In this document: one piece after another, positions 33,515-42,298 of the stretch
Position numbering within the stretch: position 1 is the first letter of the stretch
Layout: each line of letters begins with the position of its first letter
Assembly (NCBI GenBank): GCA_964480725.1
Contig: CAYZQO010000008.1
Span: forward strand, 62,001 to 126,000
Source: JAFGBI01 sp964480725
GTDB lineage: Bacteria; Myxococcota_A; Polyangia; Polyangiales; Polyangiaceae
Direction of reading: 5' to 3'
Length of the DNA stretch: 64,000 bases
Notes under the pieces: model-generated
The model's database searches: none
The model's input: the letters and a program-made list of their open reading frames with translations, nothing else
What the model was told of the DNA's origin: nothing
Translations under genes and position numbers: made by a program

Positions 33515-35904
33515 CTACCAGGTCAGCCCATGCCCCAGGGGGAACAGGGGCGGATCGCTCGCGTAGTCCGCGTCGTCCCAGTTGATCGGGATCTGACCCG
33601 CCTTGGGCCAGCTGTGGCCGAGCCTGCCGGTGGGGCTGACCGCGCCGAACAGGATGTCGGCGACGCCCGCGCCCTCGGAGCCCGGCAGCCAGGCGGCGAC
33701 CACGGCCTTGAGGTTCGGGTTGGAGAGGTACGAGTCGATGAGCAAGGGGCGGCCCGACACGATGACCAGGACGATGGGCAGGCCATTGCTCAGCATGTTC
33801 TCGAGGGCGGTGTGGTCGGCGCTCGAGCGAGCCTGCAGGGTCAGATCCTCCTCGTCCCCGTGCAGCTCGGCGTAGGGCGGTTCGCCGACGACCACGATCC
33901 CCGCGGTGGCCCCGCCCGCGGCCGCGGTGCCGTCCAGGCTGAAGGCGACGTTGCTCTCGCCGAGGGCGGCGCGGATCCCGCCGAGGATGGTGGTGCCGGC
34001 GGTCGTGTCCGCATCGGCGGAGTGCCCGGTGCCCGTGCCGAGCCCCTGCCAGTCGATGGTCCAGCCGCCGCACTGCTTGACCATCGAATCGGCGGCCGTG
34101 CCGGCGACGAGCACCGGGGAGCTTACGGGCAAGGGGAGGATCCCGTCGTCATTCTCGAGGACCACCAGCGACTTTTGCACCGCTTCGCGCGCGATGGCGC
34201 GGTGCTCGGCGCTGCCGACGACCGAGGGGTTGGTGCTCACACCGTAGCCCGGCTCGAACATCCCCATCTCGCACTTGACCTGGAGGATCCGGGTCACCGC
34301 GTCGTCGATGCGGCTCATCGGGATGCCGGTCGTCGGATCGCTCGATCCCGCCGCCGCCTCCAGGAGGTCCAGCGTCACTAACCAGTTGGGGCTGGCGCCG
34401 GTCCCCGCCGCGCCCGCCATCATCAGCATGTCGAGCCCGGCGTTGACGCCGGCCGCCGCCTGCTCGGCCGTCGGTGCGTAGGCGCTGCCGCCGGGCAGCT
34501 TCATGATGGCGTTGTAGTCGCTGACGACGATCCCCGCGAAGCCCATCTCGCCCTTGAGCAGGTCCGTCACCAGCTCGCGGCTGCCGGTCACTCGCTCGAG
34601 ATCCCCCGCCGACGTCCCGTACTGGCTGTACGAGATCATCACCGTGGCGACGCCGGCGTTGATGAGCGGCTGGTACTGATCCACCGCCAGGCGCCGGAAG
34701 GTCGCCTGGTCCAGGATCACGTCGCCCTGGTCAGTGCCGCCCGCAGTGTTGCCGTCGCCGGCGAAATGCTTGGCACAAGCCAGGATGCTAGCCGGATCAG
34801 CGAAGGACGTGCCCTGTTGCAGGCCCTCCGAGGCCACCAGGCCCATCCAGGCGGTCAGGGTCGGCTCCTCGGAGAACGACTCGAAGGTGCGGCCCCAGCG
34901 CTCGTCGCGCGCCGCTGCGATGGTTGGCGCGAAGGTCCAGTTGATGCCCGTCGCCCGCACCTCGACGGCCGTGGCCTGGGAGACGCGCCGGAGCAGATCG
35001 GCGTCGCGCGTGCAACCGAGCCCGATGTTGTGCGGGAACATGGTGGCGTCGCGGACGTTGTTGTGCCCGTGCACGGCGTCGATGCCATACAGGATCGGGA
35101 TACCGAAGCTCAGGCCCGCGTTCTGATACTGGGTCGCCATCTCGGCCCAGGCCGTGGCGCTGTTGTTGGACGGATCGGCGCTGCCGCCGCCAAACACGGA
35201 CCCGAGCTGGCGGCTCGAGACGTCGGAGGGGGAGGTGGTGAGGGTTTCGCCCTGGATCATCTGGGCGACCTTCTGCGAGGTGCTGAGCCCGGCCAGGATC
35301 TCCGCCGCCTTGGTCTTGCACGCGTCCGACGGCTGCCACGGGGTGACCGCTACCGGTAGCGTGAACGGTGGCTCGCCCGGCTCGACTCCCCCGGTACCGC
35401 CGGAGGGCTCGGTGCCCCCGGTGCCGTCTCCGCTGGTGCCGCCGGTGGGTACGGTGCCGCCGGCGCCGCCGGTGGGTACGGTGCCGCCGNNNNNNNNNNN
35501 NNNNNNNNNNNNNNNNNNNNNNNNNNNNNNNNNNNNNNNNNNNNNNNNNNNNNNNNNNNNNNNNNNNNNNNNNNNNNNNNNNNNNNNNNGGTGCCGCCGG
35601 TGGGTACGGTGCCGCCGGCGCCGCCGGTGGGTACGGTGCCGCCGGCGCCGCCGGTGGGTACGGTGCCGCCAGTGCCGCCGGTCGGGACGGCGCCGCCCGT
35701 GGGGAGCGCCCCACCCGTCGTCGGCGAGGCGCCGGTGCCACCGGTGGTCCCCGGTGTGGCACCCGTCGCTGCCCCTCCGGTCGCCGCCTGCCCGCCGCTG
35801 CTCCCGTCGAACAGATCGTCCGCGTCCGTGTCGCTCCCGCAGCCGACCAGGACTGAAGTGAGTCCGAGGGCGAGAGAAGCGGCGGCCAGTGTTCGCGTCA
35901 CCAT
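33515..35904 (-). CDS. GH3 beta-glucosidase-type lipoprotein with TGG linker (contains assembly gap)
   Basis: Signal peptide with lipobox LVGC, then a GAT/TGG-repeat linker interrupted by 100 Ns, then the catalytic part beginning EPPFTLPVAVTPWQPSDACKTKAAEILAGLSTSQKVAQMIQGE (the usual GH3 opening). Further GH3 signatures are GIDAVHGHNNV, CAKHFAGDGNTAGGTDQG and GIVVSDYNAI, whose Asp is the expected nucleophile, then the second domain ending SWPKAGQIPINWDDADYASDPPLFPLGHGLTW. The frame left and right of the gap differs by one if the Ns are counted as 100; the true gap length is unknown, so the gene is taken as one. It should hydrolyse beta-glucosides or oligosaccharides at the cell surface. Confidence 0.87.
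35490..35589. other. Assembly gap (100 Ns) inside the GH3 linker repeat
   Basis: Flanked on both sides by the same unit (ggtgccgccggtgggtac and variants), so the gap is an unresolved tandem repeat. A run of exactly 100 Ns is a placeholder length. Confidence 0.95.
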
Positions 35905-36103
35905 GAAGTGATCCTCCTAGGCTGCAAGCGTCGGAGCGACGCTGCGGTCGCTGGAAAAGCCCCGCATGCTACCAGATGCAATGGGTCGCGACCAGCACGG
36001 GGCCGGGGAGCCGAGCGCCGCGGGGACGCGCGCCGAATCGCTGCACGACGATCGTGCGGCGTCGCACGCGGCGCGATGGCAGCGCTGCGGCGACGGGCGC
36101 GCG

Positions 36104-36820
36104 TCACCCCCGACTGCTCACCAGGTTGTGCTTGGTGATCGCGTAGAGCGCCCGGAACCCGTCCTTGACGCCGATCTTCTTGCCCTCGGCGTAGGTGCGC
36201 CCGTGGTACGAGACGCCCACCTCGTAGAAGCGGCACCGTTTTCGGGCGAGCTTCGCGACCACCTCCGGCTCGAAGCCGAAGCCGTTCTCGGTGAGGTGGA
36301 TCTGGCGCAAGAGCTCGGTGCGGAAGGCCTTGTGCCCGCACTCCATGTCCGTCAGGTTCAGATCCGTCATCACGTTCGATAGCAGGGTCAAGAAGCGGTT
36401 GCCGACCATGTGCCAGAAGTAGAGCACCCGGTGCGCCTCCGACCCAGCGAACCGGGAGCCGAGCACGACGTCGGCCTTTCCGGTGAGGATGGGCTCCAGC
36501 AGCTTTGGGTACTCGCTCGGCGAGTACTCGAGATCGGCGTCCTGGATGAGGGTGATCTCCCCCGAGGCCGCCGCGATCGCGGTGCGCAGGGCCGCACCCT
36601 TGCCCTGGTTGGGCTGCCGCTCGAACACGTCGATCGCGTCCGCGAGTTGCTCGCGGCAGATCCGGTCGGTGCCGTCGGTCGAGCCATCGTCGACGACCAC
36701 CACCTCGAAGCTGACCCCGGGGACGCGGACGGCACGGACCGCCTCGACCACGTCGACGATCGTCGTCGCCTCGTTGTAGGCGGGGATCAGCACACTCACC
36801 TTGGTCATGGGGTCGCTCAT
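36104..36820 (-). CDS. GT2 dolichyl-phosphate-sugar-synthase-like glycosyltransferase
   Basis: 238 residues from ATG 36820 (GGAGTGGAG upstream). VSVLIPAYNEATTI (strand 1), VVVVDDGSTDGTDR (DGSxDGT loop), LIQDADLEYSP (DxD metal site, DAD) and VVLGSRFAGSEAHRV, with DMECGHKAFRTELLR and FGFEPEVVAKLARK, match polyprenyl-phosphate mannose/glucose synthases. It lacks the C-terminal membrane helices seen in some. It is divergent from a large membrane glycosyltransferase gene that could use its lipid-linked sugar product. Confidence 0.9.
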   Translation of the reverse strand: MSDPMTKVSVLIPAYNEATTIVDVVEAVRAVRVPGVSFEVVVVDDGSTDGTDRICREQLADAIDVFERQPNQGKGAALRTAIAAASGEITLIQDADLEYSPSEYPKLLEPILTGKADVVLGSRFAGSEAHRVLYFWHMVGNRFLTLLSNVMTDLNLTDMECGHKAFRTELLRQIHLTENGFGFEPEVVAKLARKRCRFYEVGVSYHGRTYAEGKKIGVKDGFRALYAITKHNLVSSRG

Positions 36821-36972
36821 GGGGTCACTCCACTCCGTCTCGGCCGTCCGGGCCCTGCCCCCGATAGCACGCCCCGACGGGCGCGCCCCTCGACCTGGCT
36901 CGCGCGGCTCCAATTTCGCGCCCCGCGCCTTGACCCTGCCGCCGTCGCGTCCGCAGAATCCGGGCCCCGCCG

Positions 36973-39327
36973 ATGGCCGCTCGACCCGCTCGCCGCCCGA
37001 CGCCCCCGGGGCCCCTCGCGGCCGCGGCGATCGCGGCCGCGGCCAGCGTGCTGATGACCTGGCCGCTCGCCCGCGTCGCGCACGACCACGTGCTGCGGGC
37101 GATCTACCACTGGGACGCCTACACCAACGCCATGATCCTGGGCAGCCGGGTCGACGGAGTGCTCGGCCGGGGTTCGCTGTCCTGGTACGACAGCTACTAC
37201 TTCGCGCCCCTGCCGCGCGCCATCGTCTTCAACGAGAATCACTTCGGCCTGTCGCTGCTCTTCGCGCCCTTCTACTTGGTGAGCGGCGAGCCGCTGTGGG
37301 CGTATAACCTCAGTTTGCTGGTGTCGCTCGGCCTGTCGGCGTTTTTCACCTACCTCTTGGTGCGGCGGCTGACGGGCAGCGGGGCGGCGGGGGTGCTGGT
37401 CGGGGTCGCCTTCGCGTTCTGCCCCTACGTTCTGTTCGAGGTCGGGCGGATCCAGCTCGTCGCGACGCAGTGGATCCCCGCCTGCTTCCTCTGCCTGCAC
37501 CGCGCCATCGAGGAGCAACGCCCCCGGGACGTGGCGGCGCTGTGGGCCTGCGCCCTGCTGCAGATCGGGACTTGCCTGTACTACGCGATGTTCTTGATCC
37601 CGCTGCTGACGCTGGTGGGCGTCGTGCTGCTCTACCGGCGGCGCCCGCCGCGAAGGCTTCTTGTCCAGCTCGCGATCGGCGGGGCAGTGGCGGCTGTCGT
37701 CGCTCTCGGCATGGTCTACCCGTACTTCGCCGTGCGGGAGGCCTTCGACCTCGAGCGCAGCCTCCCGTTCGCCGCCGGCTACGACGGCAAGCTCGGCTTC
37801 TTCGCGAACGTCCACGAGACCAACCTCACCCTGACCTTCCTGCACCACCCGAGCCGGATGCGCGGCGCCTACGAGGAGATCGCCTTCCCGGGCTTCACCG
37901 CGCTCGCCCTGCTGCTGCTCGCGCTCGGGGTGCCGTTCGGGCGCGCGCTCGCTGAGCGGGGCGCGCGGCACGTCGCGGTGAGGGCGCTGCGCTGGGCGGC
38001 GATCGTCGCGCTGGCCTTCGCCGCCACGGTGCTGTCTTTCAGCATGCTCGGGGGGCTGTCGGTCGTGATTGCGGCCGTCCTCTGGCAGGTGCGTTCGGGG
38101 GAGCCGACGCCCTTTGCGGGCGAGCGGGGCCTCTATCTGGCCGCACTGCTGCTGGCGATCGCGCTGTTCCTAGGGATCTCGCCGGCGCGGTGGGGGGACG
38201 AGCCGATCCGCGGGCTTTACTACTACCTGCACGTCTACTTTCCGGGCTTCGACGGGATCCGCAAGGTGAGCCGCCAGGCGGTGATGACGACCTTCCTCGC
38301 CTGTGTGCTCGGGGGCTTCGGCGCGGCGTGGCTGTTCGCGCGGATCCGGCGGCCCGGGGAGATCGCGGTGGCGCTCACGGCGCTGCTCACGGTGACCGCC
38401 TGCGAGCTCCGGACCTTCCCGCACCCGATCGAGCGGGTGTGGGCGGGCGCGACGGTCCCGCCCGTCTACCGTTTCTTGGCCACGCTCCCGCCCGAGGAGC
38501 TGCTCGCCGTCGTGCCGCAGAGCGAGGGGGTGGGGCGCTTCGCGGGGGACGCGGGCATGGCGCTTCACAACTACCTCGCCCTCCACCACAAGCACCGCTT
38601 CCTCAACGGGCAGTCGAGCTTCACGCCGGCGGTGACGGAGCTCGTGCGTCGCGCGCTGCTGGAGCTGCCCGATGAGGCCGCGTGGCGCGTGCTCGCGGCG
38701 GTGGGAGCCCGCCATCTCCTGGTCCACGCCGAGGAGCTGCCGCCGCGGCGCCAGGGCCTCCCCGAGCAGCTCCGCGCTGCGCCCGAGCGCTTCGCGGAAA
38801 CCTTCCGGGACGGGCCACACCGTGTGTTCTCGCTCCGGGGGCTCTCCGATCCCACGCTGGCGCTGCTCGACACCCCGGCCCTGCCCGCGGGCGCCTGGCC
38901 GATCGCGGCCGCGGAGCTCCGCGCCCACACCGATCTCGCGCCCGAGCTCACGGCGAGGGCGATCGACAGCGACCCCGAGACGTTCTGGTCGGGGCGCCGG
39001 GTGCAGGCGCCCGGTCAGTTCCTCGAGCTCGAGCTCCGGGAGCCCCGCCCCATCGTCGCGCTCGAGCTCCAGAATCGCGGCGAGGTGATGGAGCTGCCGA
39101 TGTCCTTCGACCTGGCCGTGGCCAAGGGCGGCACCGGCTGGCGCACGGTGGTCGAGCGAGCCGAGCTGCGCCTGTACCGCGACCAGATCTTCTCGCCGAA
39201 GACCTTCGTCTTCCGAGTGGTGCTCGACGAGCCCGCGCTCGCCGATCGAGTGCGCCTCACCGTCCGCCAGCCGGTGCCGGGCACGCGGCTGCTGGTGCGC
39301 GAGGCTCGCCTCTACGCGGCTCCGTAG
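36973..39327 (+). CDS. Large GT-C-like membrane protein with C-terminal discoidin-like domain
   Basis: 784 residues. About ten membrane helices in residues 15-480, with a first outer loop carrying YHWDAYTNAMILGSRVDG and SWYDSYYFAPLPRAIVFNENHFGLSLLFAP, which resemble the acidic motif region of GT-C polyprenyl-sugar transferases. The C-terminal ~300 residues are soluble and end in a beta-sandwich with TARAIDSDPETFWSG...GQFLELELREPRPIVALELQNRG, the pattern of F5/8-type (discoidin-like) sugar-binding domains. It probably transfers sugars outside the inner membrane. Divergent from the GT2 gene. Exact acceptor unknown. Confidence 0.75.
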   Translation: MAARPARRPTPPGPLAAAAIAAAASVLMTWPLARVAHDHVLRAIYHWDAYTNAMILGSRVDGVLGRGSLSWYDSYYFAPLPRAIVFNENHFGLSLLFAPFYLVSGEPLWAYNLSLLVSLGLSAFFTYLLVRRLTGSGAAGVLVGVAFAFCPYVLFEVGRIQLVATQWIPACFLCLHRAIEEQRPRDVAALWACALLQIGTCLYYAMFLIPLLTLVGVVLLYRRRPPRRLLVQLAIGGAVAAVVALGMVYPYFAVREAFDLERSLPFAAGYDGKLGFFANVHETNLTLTFLHHPSRMRGAYEEIAFPGFTALALLLLALGVPFGRALAERGARHVAVRALRWAAIVALAFAATVLSFSMLGGLSVVIAAVLWQVRSGEPTPFAGERGLYLAALLLAIALFLGISPARWGDEPIRGLYYYLHVYFPGFDGIRKVSRQAVMTTFLACVLGGFGAAWLFARIRRPGEIAVALTALLTVTACELRTFPHPIERVWAGATVPPVYRFLATLPPEELLAVVPQSEGVGRFAGDAGMALHNYLALHHKHRFLNGQSSFTPAVTELVRRALLELPDEAAWRVLAAVGARHLLVHAEELPPRRQGLPEQLRAAPERFAETFRDGPHRVFSLRGLSDPTLALLDTPALPAGAWPIAAAELRAHTDLAPELTARAIDSDPETFWSGRRVQAPGQFLELELREPRPIVALELQNRGEVMELPMSFDLAVAKGGTGWRTVVERAELRLYRDQIFSPKTFVFRVVLDEPALADRVRLTVRQPVPGTRLLVREARLYAAP

Positions 39328-39351
39328 CCAACGCGGGTTGCGGCACGGAGC

Positions 39352-39371
39352 CGTCGCGCGGCGGCGCGACG
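39352..39371. terminator. Perfect 8-bp hairpin between convergent genes
   Basis: CGTCGCGC and GCGCGACG flank a GGCG loop, 24 bp after the membrane transferase stop and 10 bp before the end of the opposing coiled-coil gene. It could serve both strands. Confidence 0.5.
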
Positions 39372-39381
39372 CCGCTCCTGC

Positions 39382-40302
39382 TCACCGCCGCGCGATCAGG
39401 ACCGCCACGAGCACGAGGACCGCCGCCACGGCCGCGCCGATCAGGAGGTCCCGGGTGCGGAGCGGAGCGCGCCCCTTCGTCGCCAGGGGTGGCGCGGGGG
39501 TCGGGCTCTCGTCGGGGCGCCGCGCGCGGTCGGGGGCCGTCGCCGCCCGACGGGGGGCGTCGCGCGACGGGTCCGCGCGGCGCGCGCGTCCAGGAGCCGC
39601 GTCCGCCAGTCGGGAACGGCGCGGCGCGGCCGCCTCCGCGAGCGGGCGATCCGGCTTGGAAGCCGTGCCCGCGCCCCGCGCGGCCTCCCGCTGCGCGCGC
39701 TGGGCAGCCTCGCGTGCGAGCCGGGCTCGCGCGGCGTCTTCCCGCTGCTGGCGCTGTCGCTCGGCGCGGGCGCGCGCCTCCGTCTCGGCCCGCGTCTCGC
39801 GCTCGCGCTGCTGCGCCACGAGCTCGGCCTGCCGCTCCGCCTTGCGCGCTGCCTTGCGCTCGCGCTCGCGGGTCTTCGCGTGGGTGCGACGGTCGCGCTC
39901 GAGCTGGCGGCGCTCCTTCTTGGATACCGCCGTCGGTCGCGCGGGGGCCGACGGTGCAAGCGGCCCGGTCGCCGTCACCGGGGGGCGTGGGAGGCGGGGG
40001 CTGGAGGGGGGAACCCGCTTCGCCGCGCCGGCGGCGGCGGCGGCGGGCGCCGAGGCCTCCCAGGCCGCGTCGAGGTCCTCGAAGTCACCCGGATCGGGCG
40101 CGATCGACCGGATCGGCCCCGGGGGCGGGGGCGCGGCTGCGGCCGGCTCCGAGGGCTCGCCCCAGCCGGCGTCGAGATCGAGATCCGTGTCGCTGCCCAT
40201 GCTCTGCGCGTCGCTCCGGGGTGGCGTGGGCCCCCCCATAGCGGATCCGGAGCCGTCCGCCCAGATCTCGGGCCGGGCCTGGGGGGGCCGGTCCGCCTCC
40301 AA
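39382..40302 (-). CDS. Tail-anchored charged coiled-coil protein
   Basis: 306 residues. An acidic and Pro/Ala-rich N-terminal ~110 residues (DLDLDAGWGEPSEPAAAA; GDFEDLDAAWEAS) is followed by a long Arg/Glu/Ala helix (about 125-215, KKERRQLERDRRTHAKTRERERKAARKAER...) and a basic linker. The C-terminal helix is DLLIGAAVAAVLVLVAVLIARR. It is probably a cytoplasmic scaffold anchored to the inner membrane. Low-complexity composition makes homology calls unreliable; ATG codons at 40302, 40239 and 40200 are all possible starts. Function unknown. Confidence 0.7.
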   Translation of the reverse strand: MEADRPPQARPEIWADGSGSAMGGPTPPRSDAQSMGSDTDLDLDAGWGEPSEPAAAAPPPPGPIRSIAPDPGDFEDLDAAWEASAPAAAAAGAAKRVPPSSPRLPRPPVTATGPLAPSAPARPTAVSKKERRQLERDRRTHAKTRERERKAARKAERQAELVAQQRERETRAETEARARAERQRQQREDAARARLAREAAQRAQREAARGAGTASKPDRPLAEAAAPRRSRLADAAPGRARRADPSRDAPRRAATAPDRARRPDESPTPAPPLATKGRAPLRTRDLLIGAAVAAVLVLVAVLIARR

Positions 40303-40313
40303 AGCAACGATCA

Positions 40314-40380
40314 GGTTGCCAACGGCAACCGCGCCGCTGAAGACGCACCCCCTCAGAGAGAGGGCGCGTCTTCAGCGGCG
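40314..40380 (-). other. Back-to-back perfect hairpins
   Basis: GGTTGCC-AAC-GGCAACC (40314-40330) is followed after one base by a perfect 15-bp stem, CGCCGCTGAAGACGC (40332-40346) with GCGTCTTCAGCGGCG (40366-40380), around a 19-nt loop. They lie between two minus-strand genes, directly beside repeat copy B. They may end transcription of the lipoprotein gene or belong to the same mobile or structured element. Confidence 0.6.
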
Positions 40381-40401
40381 CCTGGGGCGAGATCTGCTCC
40401 C

Positions 40402-40515
40402 GATTCAGCACCCCACGCCCTCACCGCACCCTGCGGTGGCTGGGTGGGACCCGGAGGACGCGGGTCCCTAGGTCGTTGATTTTTCGCAGCAATCAACCCG
40501 ATTGCTGCTCTAGCG
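40402..40515 (-). repeat. Structured intergenic repeat, copy B
   Basis: Inverted copy of 22907-23019. The first hairpin is GCAGCAATC-GGGTT-GATTGCTGC, the second GGGACCCG...CGGGTCCC is unchanged, and the third has shifted to CACCGC-agggt-GCGGTG. In this copy CTAG at its end provides the TAG stop of the PD40 lipoprotein gene, so the element overlaps the coding end by three bases. Confidence 0.8.
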
Positions 40516-41448
40516 GGCCTCCGCCTCGTAGATGTCGGTGTTGCCGCTGCGGTCCGAGCCCCAGAAGACGTGGCGCCGATCCGCGGTCAGGTGCGGGTGC
40601 GAGTCGAAGGTGGCCGGGTCGTTGAGGTCGTCGAGCGGCTCGACGCGCACGACGGGGAGCCCCGGCGCCGCGCGGTAGGCCCAGAACAGATCGCCCGCGC
40701 CGGCGCGACCGGAATGGAAGAGGAGCTCGCGGCCGTCGTCGACGAGGAACGGCGTGCTGTCGGCGACGTCGGAGTTCACTCCGGACAGGAGCGCGGGAGG
40801 GCCCCAGCTCCCGGCGAGCGACGGGCGCACGATCTCGTAGAGGTCGCGCAGATCGCCGTTGCCGATCGAGATCGCCATGCGAAGCTCTGCCACGTCGACC
40901 GAGGGTGCGATGGGGAACCCCTCGGCGGTCGGCGACTCGATGGGGAGCAGCTCGGGTGCCCCGAACGGCTCGCCCCGACTCGGCCGCTCCGCGAAGTAGA
41001 TCCCGAGGGGCTCGCGGCGGGAGTAGAACCAGATGCGCAGGCCATCACGGGAGATCGCCGGGTTCTGCTCGATGCTGTCGCTGTTCAGCTCCGGCACCGG
41101 CAGCGGCGGCTCCCAGGACGCCTCGGGCTCCGCCCGGGTTGCCCTCCAGATGTCCTCGCTGCCGCTGCGGTCGGAGAAGAAGAAGATCTCGAGCTGGTCC
41201 GCCGTGAGCGAGGGATCCTGATCCTTCGCGTCCGGATCGTTGAGGGCGTCCACGGGGGTAGGTGTGGCGAAGCGAGGGGGCTGCACAATGAGCGCGCCGC
41301 CCGCGCCGGCGCCGCCCTCGACGCCCGCCGTCGCGCCGCCGCTCCCGCCGCCGGCGGCCGTGCGCTCGCGGGCGACGATCTCGCGCCGATCCTCGCACCC
41401 GAGGAGCGCGAGCCCGAGGCAGACGCCGAGCGCGAGCGGCTTCCACAT
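40510..41448 (-). CDS. PD40/TolB-like repeat lipoprotein
   Basis: 312 residues. Signal peptide with lipobox LLGC, a short Gly/Ala linker, then TolB-like repeats (DQDPSLTADQLEIFFFSDRSGSEDIWRATR; NPAISRDGLRIWFYSRREPLGIYFAER; DSHPHLTADRRHVFWGSDRSGNTDIYEAEAR). These PD40 blades form a beta-propeller. Probably anchored in the envelope. The ATG at 41448 starts the signal peptide; a longer in-frame reading to 42063 is Arg/Ser-rich and runs antisense to the sigma factor gene, so it is rejected. The stop lies inside repeat copy B. Confidence 0.85.
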   Translation of the reverse strand: MWKPLALGVCLGLALLGCEDRREIVARERTAAGGGSGGATAGVEGGAGAGGALIVQPPRFATPTPVDALNDPDAKDQDPSLTADQLEIFFFSDRSGSEDIWRATRAEPEASWEPPLPVPELNSDSIEQNPAISRDGLRIWFYSRREPLGIYFAERPSRGEPFGAPELLPIESPTAEGFPIAPSVDVAELRMAISIGNGDLRDLYEIVRPSLAGSWGPPALLSGVNSDVADSTPFLVDDGRELLFHSGRAGAGDLFWAYRAAPGLPVVRVEPLDDLNDPATFDSHPHLTADRRHVFWGSDRSGNTDIYEAEAR

Positions 41449-41659
41449 CGCCGTGACCCTGGCCCCAACGGTAGCACGGTGCCCCTGGGCCCGAAGGCCG
41501 GTCGGGCGCTGCGACGTGATCTCGAGGCCCCGGTGACCGGTTCCACCCCGCTCGCGCAACGCCCTGAACGAGCGCCGGCAACGCCGACCGGAGCCGGAGG
41601 GCGCCGGTCCGCGGCGCCGCCGTTCGGAAGCAGCCCTCACCTTGCGTAGACTCGAGCTC

Positions 41660-42298
41660 GTGGCCAGGCCTGCGACCCAATCGGAGCCACCGACGGCGTG
41701 GCCGCAGCGGGCGCAGGACCCGCTGCGGGGCCTGGCCCGTCGCGCGGGAGAAGGCGACGCCGGGGCGGTCCGCGAGCTGGTCATGGAACTCGGTGGTCCG
41801 ATGTTGCGAACGGTTCGTAAGGTGCTTGGGGGCCGACACCCCGACGCGGAGGACGTGGCCCAGGAGGCCGTCCTGGGGCTGGTTTCAGCGCTCGGGGCCT
41901 TCCGTGGTGACTGCACGGTGACCCACTTCGCGCACCAGGTCGCCGTGCGCAGCGCCCTGCACGCGCGGCGGCACTTCCGGACGCGCGACAGGGTGGGGGA
42001 CCAGGAGCTCGACGCGGAGAGCCACGCCGCCTCGGGTGAGGCTTCCCCCCTGGAGGCGGCCATTTCGCGTGAGCGGCGCCGCGTGGTGCGGTCACTGCTC
42101 GATCAGCTCCCCGAACCGACGGCGGAGGCGCTCGTGCTGCACTTCATGCTCGGGCACACCGTGGAGGAGATCGCCACCACGGCCAGTGCCTCACCGAACA
42201 CCATCTGGAGCCGCTTGAAGCTCGGCAAGCGGGCGCTCAAGACCGCCCTCGGTCGCGACGAGCGGCTCCGCGAGCTGCTTCGTGGGAGGGCGTCATGA
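41660..42298 (+). CDS. ECF-type RNA polymerase sigma factor
   Basis: 212 residues from GTG 41660 (TTG at 41642 is an alternative). Region 2 is visible as GGPMLRTVRKVLGGRHPDAEDVAQEAVLGLVSALGAFRGDC, with the DAEDVAQE motif, followed by VAVRSALHARRHFR. Region 4 is SLLDQLPEPTAEALVLHFMLGHTVEEIATTASASPNTIWSRLKLGKRALK, a helix-turn-helix for the -35 element. It directs transcription of an unknown regulon in response to an envelope or stress cue, and is presumably held inactive by the product of the next gene, whose ATG overlaps its TGA by 4 bp. Confidence 0.92.
   Translation: MARPATQSEPPTAWPQRAQDPLRGLARRAGEGDAGAVRELVMELGGPMLRTVRKVLGGRHPDAEDVAQEAVLGLVSALGAFRGDCTVTHFAHQVAVRSALHARRHFRTRDRVGDQELDAESHAASGEASPLEAAISRERRRVVRSLLDQLPEPTAEALVLHFMLGHTVEEIATTASASPNTIWSRLKLGKRALKTALGRDERLRELLRGRAS

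Noticed and set aside
41449..42063. N-terminal extension of the PD40 lipoprotein to 42063
   Set aside because: Would run antisense to the ECF sigma gene and bury the lipoprotein signal peptide.
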